This document shows positions 40,070-49,099 of a DNA stretch of 64,000 bases, one piece after another. Below the pieces are notes generated by a model, which was given only the letters and a program-made list of their open reading frames with translations, was not told the DNA's origin and ran no database searches. This stretch comes from Verrucomicrobiia bacterium. GTDB lineage: Bacteria > Verrucomicrobiota > Verrucomicrobiia > Limisphaerales > JAEYXS01. The DNA lies in assembly GCA_036405135.1 (NCBI GenBank), contig DASWYF010000037.1, forward strand, positions 1 through 64,000. The letters run 5' to 3'. The translations under genes were made by a program, and so were the position numbers. The first letter of the stretch is position 1; each line of letters begins with the position of its first letter.

Positions 40070-41467
40070 ATGAAGACCTCAGACATCCGCTGCACCAGTG
40101 CCACGCTGTACTATCTCCCGGTTTACACCCGTGTACCTTTGAAGTTCGGCACCGAAACGGTCACATACGTTACCTGTGCCCGCGTCAAAGCGACCGTGCA
40201 AGATCGCTCAGGCAAAACAGCGGAAGGCTGGGGCGAGACGCCGTTGAGCGTGACGTGGGTGTGGCCTAGTACGCTGCCATATGAGACGCGGCATGTGGCG
40301 TTGAAGAAGTTCACGGAATTGCTTGGCAAAGAATTGGTGAAGTATGCGGAGCCGGGACATCCCATTGAACTGAGCAATGATTTTCAGGAACATGTGCTGC
40401 CGCGCTTGTTGCAGGAGTTCAATGCCACGCGGGCGAGTGAAGAACCGATGCCTTGGCTGGCGGCGCTCGTGTGCTTCTCGCTGTATGATATCGCGCTGCA
40501 CGATGCTTATGGCAATCTGCTCGGCCTGCCGGTGTATGAGACGTATGGCCCCGCGCACATGAACCGCACGCTGGAGCAATTGCTCACGCCAGCGGTGGAT
40601 ACGAAGGTTTCATTCAAGGGATTGTATCCCCAAGATTTCTTCGCGAAGCAGCGTCCGGATAAATTGCCAGCGTGGCATCTGGTGGGTGGATTGGATCTGC
40701 TCACGGATGCGGATCGCAAAGGCACGGAGCCGAACGATGGTTATCCGGTCGTCTTGACGGAATGGATCAAGCGTGATGGCCTGAAATGCCTGAAGATCAA
40801 GCTCAAGGGCAATGATGCCGCGTGGGATTACGCGCGCACGGTGGCCATCGGCAAGATCGCGGTGGAACTGGGCGTGGACTGGCTCACGGCCGACTTCAAC
40901 TGCACCGTCCTCGATCCCAAGTACGTGAACGACATCCTCGACCGTCTGCGCGATGAGCACCCGCGTTATTACGGCATGATCCTTTATGTGGAGCAGCCGT
41001 TCCCGTATGAGCTGGAGAAAGATCGTATCGACACGCACAGCCTTTCCGCCCGCAAGCCGCTCTTCCTCGATGAGAGCGCACATGACTGGAAGCATGTGAA
41101 ACTCGGTCGTGAACTCGGCTGGACGGGTGTCGCGCTCAAGACGTGCAAGACGCAGAGCGGAGCCATCCTCAGTGCGTGTTGGGCCAAGGCGCATGGCATG
41201 ACATTGATGGTGCAGGACTTGACGAATCCCATGCTTGCGCAAATCCCCCATGTGCAACTCGCGGCCTTCGTGGGCACCATCATGGGCGTGGAGACGAATG
41301 CGATGCAGTTTTATCCGGAGGCGTCCTCTATCGAAGCGAAGGTGCATCCGGGCATCTATCAGCGGCGCAATGGTGGAGTGGATCTGTCCACGATCAAGGG
41401 GAGTGGGTTTGGGTATCGGTTGAGTGAGATTCAGCGGGAGTTGCCTGCGCCTGCGGTGACGTTTTGA
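40070..41467 (+). CDS. Enolase-superfamily (mandelate racemase/muconate lactonizing-like) protein
   Basis: The 465-residue protein has an N-terminal capping domain and a C-terminal barrel. Barrel motifs include LKCLKIKLKGND near 240 (a K-x-K pair typical of the second strand), TADFNCT near 278 and VEQPFPYEL near 305 as metal-ligand strands, and LFLDESAHDW near 330. These support abstraction of a proton alpha to a carboxylate with Mg2+, the shared step of the superfamily. The reaction is not predictable. It is longer than typical members (about 370-400) because of an extended N-terminal segment. Confidence 0.75.
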   Translation: MKTSDIRCTSATLYYLPVYTRVPLKFGTETVTYVTCARVKATVQDRSGKTAEGWGETPLSVTWVWPSTLPYETRHVALKKFTELLGKELVKYAEPGHPIELSNDFQEHVLPRLLQEFNATRASEEPMPWLAALVCFSLYDIALHDAYGNLLGLPVYETYGPAHMNRTLEQLLTPAVDTKVSFKGLYPQDFFAKQRPDKLPAWHLVGGLDLLTDADRKGTEPNDGYPVVLTEWIKRDGLKCLKIKLKGNDAAWDYARTVAIGKIAVELGVDWLTADFNCTVLDPKYVNDILDRLRDEHPRYYGMILYVEQPFPYELEKDRIDTHSLSARKPLFLDESAHDWKHVKLGRELGWTGVALKTCKTQSGAILSACWAKAHGMTLMVQDLTNPMLAQIPHVQLAAFVGTIMGVETNAMQFYPEASSIEAKVHPGIYQRRNGGVDLSTIKGSGFGYRLSEIQRELPAPAVTF

Positions 41468-41469
41468 TT

Positions 41470-41499
41470 TAGCTGCCGAGGTGAGGAGGCAGAGCTAAC
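41470..41499 (-). repeat. GCCTC...GCTACG-type element, minus copy
   Basis: TAGCTGCCGAGGTGAGGAGG and following bases are the inverse of the 21074 element. It starts 3 bases after the stop of the enolase-superfamily gene. Confidence 0.55.
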
Positions 41500-41544
41500 C
41501 AAATCAATCAGCTTTCTTGTGCGCAAACGGGGCGAGGCGTCAAG

Positions 41545-41625
41545 CCGCCTCGGGCGGAAAGCGGAGTCAAGCCTCCGCACTCCAAATGAGTCAGAGGCTC
41601 CTCATCCCGCGTGCGGGACTGCTAC
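41545..41625. repeat. Cluster of short palindromes at the recF 3' end
   Basis: GAGGCG-tcaag-CCGCCTC and GCGGAG-tcaag-CCTCCGC sit side by side, both with a TCAAG loop. They are followed by CCCGCGTGCGGGACTGCTAC (41606-41625), a copy of the element at 14311. The last element contains the recF stop codon (41622-41624). Confidence 0.55.
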
Positions 41626-42716
41626 GCTTGAGGAATTTTCTTCAGCGTCCCCGCCTTCACCAGCCAGCGCTGGATATCCCGCCCCAGTTCCTGCGGCCAG
41701 TTCTCTTCGGTGCAGGTCATGAAGACCTGGCCGCGGGCGTGATTGGTGCGTTCCAGCAAGGGCAGGAACCCGCTGCGGCGGGTGATGTCGAGTTCGCCCA
41801 TCACATCATCGATGAGCAGGATTGGGGGCGTGCCGTGGATGCCGGTGAGGTATTCGGCTTGCGCCATTTTCAGCGCGATGGAGAGGGAGCGCTTCTGGCC
41901 TTCACTGCCGAATTGCGCGGCGGATTTGTCGTTCAACGTGAGATTCAGTTCATCGCGGTGCGGGCCGATCATGGTGGTGCGATAAGTCTTTTCGCGGCCG
42001 CGTGATTGCGCGAGTTCGATGGCGAAATCTTTTTTCACGCTCGGTTGATATTCGAGCTTCAGATCTTCCGCATCGTTCGAGATGCGACGATAGGCCAACC
42101 GTGCGAGAGCCGAGAGACGCGGGGCCAGTTCTTTGCGCTGGGCGATGAGGCGATTGCCCAGTGCGATGAGTTCCGTGGAGAAGCTTTCCAGCGCCGCTTC
42201 GTCTTGCTTGTGCGATTTCAACAGGGCGTTACGCGAGCGCAACGCTTTCGTGTAACGCTGGAGCATGGTGAGGTAGCCGCTCTGGGTCTGCGCGAGGAGG
42301 AGATCGAGGAAGCGGCGGCGGATGCGGGCGGTGCCTTTCACGAGTTGCAGATCCTCGGTGCAGAACACCACGGTGCTCACGGTGCCGTAATAATCCGCGA
42401 GCTTCTTCACGGCCTGGCCATCGAGGCTGAGTTTCTTTTCTTTCAGCGACCAATACATCTTCAACTCATGCTCGGCTTGACTGACCACTTTCCCGCCGAC
42501 GAACCAGCCGGTCTGACCGTGCCGAACCATTTGCGCACCACCGACTCCGCGAAAGGAACGTAACGTGGAGAGGAGGTAAATAGCCTCGAGAATACTGGTC
42601 TTTCCCTGCGCATTGCCGCCTAAAAGCAGATGGAAGCCCGGGCCGAAATCAACGTCCAGCCGGGCGTAGTTGCGAAAATCGCGCAATCTCAAATGAGCCA
42701 GTTGCACAGTATCCAA
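41622..42716 (-). CDS. recF: DNA replication/repair protein RecF
   Basis: RecF is an SMC-like ATPase that helps load RecA at gapped DNA. The 364-residue protein has the Walker A motif GGNAQGKT (33-40), the N-terminal signature LRLRDFRNYARLDVDF, and the Walker B region ILLIDDVMGELD near residue 305. The start is a TTG at 42716 supported by AGGAGG 10 bases upstream; a GTG three codons in is the alternative. In many genomes recF sits with dnaA, dnaN and gyrB, but here it stands alone. Its stop codon falls inside a dispersed palindromic repeat. Confidence 0.94.
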   Translation of the reverse strand: MDTVQLAHLRLRDFRNYARLDVDFGPGFHLLLGGNAQGKTSILEAIYLLSTLRSFRGVGGAQMVRHGQTGWFVGGKVVSQAEHELKMYWSLKEKKLSLDGQAVKKLADYYGTVSTVVFCTEDLQLVKGTARIRRRFLDLLLAQTQSGYLTMLQRYTKALRSRNALLKSHKQDEAALESFSTELIALGNRLIAQRKELAPRLSALARLAYRRISNDAEDLKLEYQPSVKKDFAIELAQSRGREKTYRTTMIGPHRDELNLTLNDKSAAQFGSEGQKRSLSIALKMAQAEYLTGIHGTPPILLIDDVMGELDITRRSGFLPLLERTNHARGQVFMTCTEENWPQELGRDIQRWLVKAGTLKKIPQA

Positions 42717-42821
42717 ATAATCTAAGGCCTCCTAACGAGGAAGCGAATGGCGGGGAGTATTGCGTCGGGAGGGCCGGGCAGCAAATGGATTGTCTCAGAC
42801 CGGGTGGCGACGATTTTCAAG

Positions 42822-42849
42822 TTGATTGCGAAGGAGTCTTTTCTAGACT
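42822..42849 (+). promoter_or_regulatory. Possible sigma-70-type promoter for the gene at 42889
   Basis: TTGATT (42822-42827) and TAGACT (42844-42849) are 16 bases apart and end 39 bases before the ATG. The match is plausible but was found by eye. Confidence 0.35.
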
Positions 42850-42888
42850 GTTAGAGCAGCAGCACCCACAAACTCAGGAGCATCACTC

Positions 42889-45177
42889 ATGCGCATCTCT
42901 CTCTATCTGGCACTTATCATGGCGGTTTGCAGCGGCCTGTTGGCGGCCCCGGTGGAGCTCACGATGGCGGATGGCACGACGATCCAGGCGGAGGCCGTGA
43001 TGAACCAAGGCGGAGCGGTGACGTTCCGGACGGGGAACCGTACCTTTCGGGTGCCGGGCGGAGACAAAGGTTTCACACCGGAAAGTATTGTCTGGCTGAA
43101 AAAGCATCCGACGACGGCAAGCATTCCTTTCCTTGGGTCCACAACAGTGCAGCCGAAAGGTTATCAACCGAACACTTACATGGACCTGAAGGCGGCTCAT
43201 GAGCATGGACTTATAGAGCTTGGGCTGTTGAGCAATGGGACGAATGTGAGCCTGACGGTGGCACGGACGGGATTGATGCCGGAGATGAAACTGGCTTTGA
43301 GCCTTTCGCGTGCGTGGCTGGTGCGGCCAAAGAACGGCGCGGATGCGGTGTATCTACTGCGGAGGGAGGGACAGCGGATCTCGGCGGCTGACGGACTCAA
43401 ACCGGGTTCCGCGCCTGTGAACGTGGCGTATCTGGTGGCGTTGGAGCGGGACAAGCCGGTGCCGAAGACGGGCGACCCTTTTGGGCTGGAAGAGCCGGAG
43501 CCGTTGGTCAGCTACCTGACGGCGATCAGCTCTCTGACGGGGCCGGTGGGAAGTCTGGCGCTGATCATGCATTTCAATCCGGGGAAGACATGGGAAGAGT
43601 GGTCCAAGACCGGACCGGCAGGCTACAAACCGGAGAACTGGTACAGTGCGTCCAACCTGCTGCTGTATGCCCAGACGCGGGTGGCGGCGTACAAGAGCAC
43701 GATCGGTGAGGGGGCGGCGGCTTTTGAAGGCAAGTGGGTGCCGGCAACGGCAGAGGAGATCGAGGCAGCGGTGGAGGATGTGATGGCGGAAAGGAGGGCG
43801 TTGCGGGCGATCGTGAACAATCAAGGAACACCGGCAGAGATCGAGGCGGCGAAGGCGGTGCAGGAATCCGACATGAAGAGGGAGTTGATGGGCAAGTTCA
43901 AACCGGCGGAGGATCCGCTCTACTTTTATCATGACCGGCACTGGTGCAATCTGGTCCCGGGATTACAGCCGCCCGTCGGTATTGAGGGCGATCCGATGGG
44001 GCTGACCCGGGTGGTGACGCAAGGCCGCTGGTCATGGGACGGCTTTCAGTTGCGACAGGAAAGAAACCAGCGGGGATCCGGCTCCTTGGGAGGGATTGAT
44101 ATAGGCTGCGTGGCGGCGAACGGAGTCGCCTTGCTGCAATCCGGTGACTACAGCAATTTCCGAGGAGGCTTCAAGCGCAGCGGGGCGGCAGCAACGGTCA
44201 CCACCGCGATGACGAAGCTGGTGGCACCAGCAGCTCCCGTTGCAGCACCATCCGCACCGGTCAAACCCGCTGTCACTACGCCAGCGACAGCGGCTGTACC
44301 GGTGGCTCCTGCCGTGCGGCGTGAGATGTCCTTGCTGGAGGCTTTCCAGAACGGTTTGCTGACGGTGCGGGTCAACGGTTCCGAGGCGGAGTTGCAGCGG
44401 ACGCCGAAGGCGGGTTTCGCGCCCTTGAATGTAGTGTGCTACCGGGCGGTGGCGGTGACGCTGGAGGGGGGCACTGGGGCCGAGGTTTTCCTGCCGCCGG
44501 GCCGGAAAGTTGCCGTGCCGCCCTCCGATCCGAGGCGTTTCTCCACCGTCATCAATCTGGGTGCCGGTGCCCAGACGGCGAAGCTGGCGAGCAAGTTGGA
44601 GGAGGCGGATGCGCTGACGCAATTCATCCTGGCCTCCGGGCATTTGCAAAGCCAGCATCGTGACCTGCTCTTGCAGGTGAAGAATAAAGAAGACTCGGCC
44701 GTGCTAAAGCGGTTGCGGGCGGCGTCGGAGAACTTGCAGCAGATCACGGGGGGAAATCCAGAAGCATGGCTGGCCGGGAACTGGGTGGCCGCTACGACGA
44801 CTGAAGCGGAAAAATCCTTTTATGAGCTGAAGGATCGCGAGATCGAGGAGAAGATGCTGGCCAACGCATCTCAATTCACGCCGGAGAGATACGATCAGCA
44901 GTTGACCATGAGCAAGGAATTCGTGCGGCAACAGTGGACGCTGGGCGTGCGCGGGATACAACGGAGCACCTCCGCCGTGTTCACGCCTGAGGGCGGCTTC
45001 GCCAACCTGCCTAACATAGGGCAGGCGAAAGGAGTTTGGTGGTGGTGGGATGGCCGTTACGTCCGGTTTGACCGCAAAACGGAAAAGCAGGAGGCGGTGG
45101 AAATTTCATCTTCAGGCATACTTTGCAATGACTACCTGCGACCGGTGATTTTCCTGAAAAAGGCAGGCACTCCCTGA
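42889..45177 (+). CDS. Large secreted protein with an internal duplication, function unknown
   Basis: The 762-residue protein has a signal peptide (MRISLYLALIMAVCSGLLAAP) and AGGAG about 9 bases before the ATG. The first mature segment (MADGTTIQAEAV...RTFRVPGGDKGF, about 25-65) resembles the short SHD1-like domain common in PVC exported proteins. Two larger halves are joined by an Ala/Pro/Val-rich linker near 445-480. Both halves contain a W-V-x-A-T-x-x-E segment followed by about 60 residues and a G-x-W-x-W-D-G-x-x-x-R-x-x-R segment, so the halves look like diverged copies. No enzyme motif is seen. Confidence 0.65.
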   Translation: MRISLYLALIMAVCSGLLAAPVELTMADGTTIQAEAVMNQGGAVTFRTGNRTFRVPGGDKGFTPESIVWLKKHPTTASIPFLGSTTVQPKGYQPNTYMDLKAAHEHGLIELGLLSNGTNVSLTVARTGLMPEMKLALSLSRAWLVRPKNGADAVYLLRREGQRISAADGLKPGSAPVNVAYLVALERDKPVPKTGDPFGLEEPEPLVSYLTAISSLTGPVGSLALIMHFNPGKTWEEWSKTGPAGYKPENWYSASNLLLYAQTRVAAYKSTIGEGAAAFEGKWVPATAEEIEAAVEDVMAERRALRAIVNNQGTPAEIEAAKAVQESDMKRELMGKFKPAEDPLYFYHDRHWCNLVPGLQPPVGIEGDPMGLTRVVTQGRWSWDGFQLRQERNQRGSGSLGGIDIGCVAANGVALLQSGDYSNFRGGFKRSGAAATVTTAMTKLVAPAAPVAAPSAPVKPAVTTPATAAVPVAPAVRREMSLLEAFQNGLLTVRVNGSEAELQRTPKAGFAPLNVVCYRAVAVTLEGGTGAEVFLPPGRKVAVPPSDPRRFSTVINLGAGAQTAKLASKLEEADALTQFILASGHLQSQHRDLLLQVKNKEDSAVLKRLRAASENLQQITGGNPEAWLAGNWVAATTTEAEKSFYELKDREIEEKMLANASQFTPERYDQQLTMSKEFVRQQWTLGVRGIQRSTSAVFTPEGGFANLPNIGQAKGVWWWWDGRYVRFDRKTEKQEAVEISSSGILCNDYLRPVIFLKKAGTP

Positions 45178-45261
45178 GCGGGGCTGTTATCTGATGGGGC
45201 TGGTATCCGGGCTTGCCGGGGGGCTTCGCGACCGGGCATCTTACGGGTGGATTTTGATGCC

Positions 45262-46416
45262 ATGTTGATTTTAGCGATAGAGACTTCCTGTGATGAGACG
45301 AGTGCGGCGGTGGTGGGGGATGATGTCATCCTGGCCACGGTGGTGTCATCGCAGATCAAGTTGCATGAGGAGTATGGTGGGGTGGTGCCGGAACTGGCGA
45401 CGCGGGAGCATCTGCGGAATCTGACGCCAGTGGTGAATGAGGCGTTGGCGAAGGCGGGGGTTAAGGCGGAAGAGTTGACGGCGATCGGGGCGACGCAGGG
45501 GCCGGGGTTGCCGAATGCGTTGATGATCGGGTTTCGGGCAGCGGAGGCGATGGCGTGGTCGTTAGGGTTGCCGTTGATCGGGGTGAATCATCATGAGGCG
45601 CATCTGTATTCGCCGTGGATTGCGGCCGAAGGTCGGCCTCCCAATGGGGGGGGAATCGAGGACGATCACGATGGGAAGGGGGGGCACCCCTCACCCCGGC
45701 CCTCTCCTCTCCGAGGGGCGAGGGAGATGGATGCTTTAGTGGATGGTGGCGCCTTAGGACTATCGAGGGCTCGTTTTGATCTGTTTCAGCCTAATGTGTC
45801 TTTGATCGTCAGTGGGGGGCATACGATGTTGGTGGATGTGCGGGGGGAGCTGGATCATCGGGTCTTGGGCGGGACGGTGGATGATGCGGCGGGGGAGTGT
45901 TTCGACAAGGTGGCGAAGTTGATCGGGTTGCCGTATCCGGGCGGGCCGCAGTTGGACCGGCTGGCGGCGAAGGGGAATCCGCTGGCATTCGTTTTTCCGC
46001 GTCCGATGATCCATGAGACGCATGATGATTTCAGTTTCAGTGGTTTGAAGACTTCGGTCCGGTATTTCTTGCGGGATAATCCGAGTGTCATCGCTTCGGA
46101 GGCTGGTATCGCGGATATTTGTGCGAGTGTGCAGGCGGCGATCGTGGAGGTGCTGGTGGCCAAGACCATCCGGGCGACGAAGCGGTTGAAATATCGTTGT
46201 GTGACGGCTTCTGGCGGGGTGACTTGCAACAGCGGATTGCGGGTGAAGCTGACGGAGGAGTGTGCGAAGCGGGGGTTCACACTCAGGCTGGCGGAAAGGC
46301 AGTTGTGCACGGATAACGCAGGGATGGTGGGTGTTTTGGCGGCGCGGAAGCTGGCTAAAGGGCAGGGATTTACGGAGTATGATGCGGATATTTTGCCGGC
46401 GGATGCGTTGGGGTGA
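45262..46416 (+). CDS. tsaD: tRNA threonylcarbamoyladenosine biosynthesis protein TsaD, with repeat-derived insert
   Basis: TsaD with TsaB and TsaE transfers the threonylcarbamoyl group to A37 of ANN-decoding tRNAs; it is essential in most bacteria. The 384 residues show ILAIETSCDETSAAVV, TQGPGLPNALMIGFRAAEA, metal histidines H110 and H114 (NHHEAH) and VSGGHT (183-188). Between H114 and SGGHT there are about 69 residues where E. coli TsaD, as I recall it, has about 20. The extra stretch (about 122-172) is Pro/Gly/Asp/Arg-rich and is encoded by a GAGGACGA tract plus a CCCTCTCC palindrome, in frame. The gene is otherwise intact. ATG 45262 is preferred; GTG 45247 is possible. Confidence 0.95.
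   Translation: MLILAIETSCDETSAAVVGDDVILATVVSSQIKLHEEYGGVVPELATREHLRNLTPVVNEALAKAGVKAEELTAIGATQGPGLPNALMIGFRAAEAMAWSLGLPLIGVNHHEAHLYSPWIAAEGRPPNGGGIEDDHDGKGGHPSPRPSPLRGAREMDALVDGGALGLSRARFDLFQPNVSLIVSGGHTMLVDVRGELDHRVLGGTVDDAAGECFDKVAKLIGLPYPGGPQLDRLAAKGNPLAFVFPRPMIHETHDDFSFSGLKTSVRYFLRDNPSVIASEAGIADICASVQAAIVEVLVAKTIRATKRLKYRCVTASGGVTCNSGLRVKLTEECAKRGFTLRLAERQLCTDNAGMVGVLAARKLAKGQGFTEYDADILPADALG
45656..45675 (+). repeat. GAGGACGA-type tract inside tsaD
   Basis: TCGAGGACGATCACGATGGG encodes part of the unusual TsaD insert (I-E-D-D-H-D-G). It is followed 8 bases later by the CCCTCTCC-type palindrome, the same order as at 49059-49145. Confidence 0.6.
45684..45727 (+). repeat. CCCTCTCC-type palindromic repeat inside tsaD
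   Basis: GCACCCCTCACCCCGGCCCT and the following hairpin tccga loop match the intergenic copies at 46449 and 49100 almost base for base. Here it is read in frame as H-P-S-P-R-P-S-P-L-R-G-A-R. Confidence 0.8.
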
Positions 46417-46448
46417 TGGCTTGATTTGGTTTCGTCAGCAAATCCTGT

Positions 46449-46492
46449 CACCCCTCACCCCGGCCCTCTCCCCTCCGAGGGGAGAGGGTGGA
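46449..46492 (+). repeat. CCCTCTCC-type palindromic repeat downstream of tsaD
   Basis: Perfect hairpin CCCTCTCCCC-tccga-GGGGAGAGGG, 33 bases after the tsaD stop and 760 bases from the copy inside the gene. Confidence 0.75.
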
Positions 46493-46663
46493 GAATGTCT
46501 TGGTCCCTTCTAGGGCTTCTGGCACGCGGTAGTTTGTCTTGAGCTGGGTAACTTTTAGGCTTCGTTTTTCGTCTGATATTACGTGGGCTTACGGAATAGT
46601 ACGTATGCGTTAAATTGTCTTGGACAAGCACATGGAAAAGTTAAATATTTAGGCTTAGACAGC

Positions 46664-49048
46664 ATGAAGTTGAGCAGAAAAATCGTGGCGTTAACGCTGG
46701 TCGGCACCTTTTCCGGGGTGGCGGCTGCGGCGGGTGTTTTGGATCTGTTGAAAAAGAAGGAGCCGGTGCAATACGCGGCTGCCACGACGACGGCCAAGGC
46801 GGCTTCAGCTCCGGGCAAAACTATTTCTTACGAGAAGGACGTCAAGCCCATCCTTGAGGAGTTTTGCTATGATTGCCATTCTGACGGGACAAAGAAGGGC
46901 GGGGTGGCACTGGATGAGCATGCGGATCTGGCCACCTTGATGAAGGACCGGAAGTTCTGGAACAGTGTGGCGGTGAACACCGAGCAGCGCCTGATGCCGC
47001 CGGAGAAGAAAGCCCAGCCGACCCAGGAGCAACGGGACATCATCTCAGCATGGGTGAAAAAAGAGGTGTTCAAAGCGGACCCGAAAAACCCTGATCCGGG
47101 CCGGGTGACGATCCGCCGTCTGAACCGCGTGGAGTATAACAACACGATCCGTGATCTGGTGGGAGTGGATTTTGATCCGGCGGATGATTTTCCGGCGGAT
47201 GATACGGGCTACGGTTTCGATAATATCGGTGACGTGCTCTCGCTCTCGCCCATCATGCTGGAGAAGTACATGAAGGCGGCACAGAACATCTTGGACAAGG
47301 CCATCGTGGTGGGACTGCCGAAACCGCCGAGCACGCGCTATGGAGCGACGCGGTTGGCCGGCGGTACACCGCACGGGGAAGGGCGCATCCTGGTCTCCAA
47401 CGGGGAGATGTTTTTCAATCACAAGTTTCCTGCGGATGGCGAGTATTACCTCTATGTGAAGGCTTACGGGCAGCAGGGCGGCCCGCAACCGGTGAAGATG
47501 GCGGTGCGGTACCTGGGGAAAGATTTGAAGCAGATCGATGTACGGGAAGTGGAGGACAATCCGGGCACGTTTGAAGTCAAGTTCGCCGCCAAGGCGGGTG
47601 ATGGGCGCGTGGCAGTGGCGTTTCTGAATGATTACTATCTGGCCCCTCCGGCCAAGGACAAGGGTAAGAGGCGGCCGATCGATACGAATCTGATCGTCAA
47701 TCATGTGGATGTGGCGGGGCCGATCAATACGACGAATCCGGTTTATCCGGACACGCACAACCAGATCTTCACGAAGAAGCCGAAGGGCACGGATGATCGT
47801 GTGGCAGTCGGTCGTGAACTGGTGGAGGCGTTTGCGACGCGGGCATTCCGTCGTCCGGTGACGGGCGGGGAGATGGACCGTTTGATGACGATCTTCAACC
47901 TGGCTGAGAAGAACAAGGAACCGTTCGAGATGTCGGTGAAATTGACGTTGCAGGCGGTGCTGGTGTCGCCGCACTTCCTGTTCCGTGGGGAGATCCAGCC
48001 GGAACCGGATAATCCGCAGAAGGCGCATCCGATCAATGAGTATGCGCTGGCTTCGCGCCTGTCGTATTTCCTGTGGAGCAGCATGCCGGACCGGGAGCTG
48101 TTCGATTATGCGCGGCGCGGGGAATTGCGGAGGAACCTGGCTTTCCAAGTGCAGCGCATGTTACGTGATAATAAGTCCAAGGCGCTGGTGGAGAACTTCG
48201 CGGGGCAATGGCTGATGTTGCGTAATCTGGACATTGTTTCGCCGGACCCGAAGACTTATCCGGACTGGGATGACAGCTTGAAGGGGTTGATGCGGAAGGA
48301 GACGGAGATGTTCTTCGAGTATATCATGCGCGAAGACCGGCCGTTGCTGGACTTCCTGACGGCGGATTACACGTTCGTGAACGAGAAGCTGGCGGACCAT
48401 TACAATCTGGGCGGTGTGGTGGGTGACAAGTTCCAGAAGGTGTCGCTGGCGGGCACACAACGGTCCGGTGTGTTGACGCATGGCAGCATATTGACGATCA
48501 CGTCGAATCCGACGCGCACCTCGCCGGTGAAGCGCGGTCTGTGGGTGCTGGAGAATCTATTGGCCACGCCGCCGCCGCCAGCTCCACCGGATGTGCCGGC
48601 GCTGGAGGATAACAAAGAAGCGGCCTCAGGCAGCTTGCGTGTGCGGTTGGAGAAGCATCGCGCGGATGCGGGTTGCGCTTCGTGCCATGCGCGCATGGAC
48701 CCCTTGGGCTTTGGCTTGGAGAACTTTGACGGCATCGGCGGGTGGCGGGAGAAGGATGAGGGTTTCAAGATCGATCCTGCGGGCAAGCTGGTGAGCGGTG
48801 AGGCATTTGCCGGGCCGAATGAGTTGAACAAGATTTTGGCGAGCCAGAAGCGGGAGGAGTTCCTGCACTGCATGGCGGAGAAGATGTTGATCTATTCCTT
48901 GGGCCGCGGTCTGGAATGGTATGACAAGCCGACGCTCGAGCAGATCTCCACTGAAGTGAAGGTGGGGAATATGAAGTTCTCCGCGTTGATCATGGCGGTG
49001 GTGAAGAGTGTGCCGTTCCAGTTGCGCCGTGGGGATGGGGAGAGATAA
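46664..49048 (+). CDS. PVC-type cytochrome c with DUF1587/1592/1588/1585 domains
   Basis: The 794-residue exported protein has a signal-like start (residues 1-24) and a c-type heme site CYDCH (68-72) in a PSCyt1-like domain. The planctomycete domains follow in order: DUF1587 (TIRRLNRVEYNNTIRDLVG near 145-165), DUF1592 (AFATRAFRRPVTGGEMDRL near 400, LASRLSYFLWSSMPDREL near 460), DUF1588 (GSILTITSNPTRTSPVKRGLW near 610) and DUF1585 (the last 75 residues). A second C-x-x-C-H (CASCH, near 671) lies in DUF1588. Such proteins occur with DUF1552 partners, as here at 49267. The pathway is unknown; a role in exported oxidative or polysaccharide metabolism has been proposed by association only. Confidence 0.88.
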   Translation: MKLSRKIVALTLVGTFSGVAAAAGVLDLLKKKEPVQYAAATTTAKAASAPGKTISYEKDVKPILEEFCYDCHSDGTKKGGVALDEHADLATLMKDRKFWNSVAVNTEQRLMPPEKKAQPTQEQRDIISAWVKKEVFKADPKNPDPGRVTIRRLNRVEYNNTIRDLVGVDFDPADDFPADDTGYGFDNIGDVLSLSPIMLEKYMKAAQNILDKAIVVGLPKPPSTRYGATRLAGGTPHGEGRILVSNGEMFFNHKFPADGEYYLYVKAYGQQGGPQPVKMAVRYLGKDLKQIDVREVEDNPGTFEVKFAAKAGDGRVAVAFLNDYYLAPPAKDKGKRRPIDTNLIVNHVDVAGPINTTNPVYPDTHNQIFTKKPKGTDDRVAVGRELVEAFATRAFRRPVTGGEMDRLMTIFNLAEKNKEPFEMSVKLTLQAVLVSPHFLFRGEIQPEPDNPQKAHPINEYALASRLSYFLWSSMPDRELFDYARRGELRRNLAFQVQRMLRDNKSKALVENFAGQWLMLRNLDIVSPDPKTYPDWDDSLKGLMRKETEMFFEYIMREDRPLLDFLTADYTFVNEKLADHYNLGGVVGDKFQKVSLAGTQRSGVLTHGSILTITSNPTRTSPVKRGLWVLENLLATPPPPAPPDVPALEDNKEAASGSLRVRLEKHRADAGCASCHARMDPLGFGLENFDGIGGWREKDEGFKIDPAGKLVSGEAFAGPNELNKILASQKREEFLHCMAEKMLIYSLGRGLEWYDKPTLEQISTEVKVGNMKFSALIMAVVKSVPFQLRRGDGER

Positions 49049-49058
49049 TTAGTTAGCT

Positions 49059-49092
49059 CGAGGACGACGACGAGAACGAGGACGATTAGGAG
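49059..49092 (+). repeat. GAGGACGA-type tract, copy 5
   Basis: Four to five GAGGACGA/GAACGA blocks between the cytochrome gene and the DUF1552 gene, 8 bases before a CCCTCTCC-type palindrome. The order matches the pair inside tsaD. Confidence 0.6.
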
Positions 49093-49099
49093 TGGGGGG

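Noticed and set aside
45640-45780. The TsaD insert as an intein or group I/II intron
   Set aside because: It is only about 50 codons, stays in frame, and has no splicing motifs; its DNA matches dispersed repeats instead.
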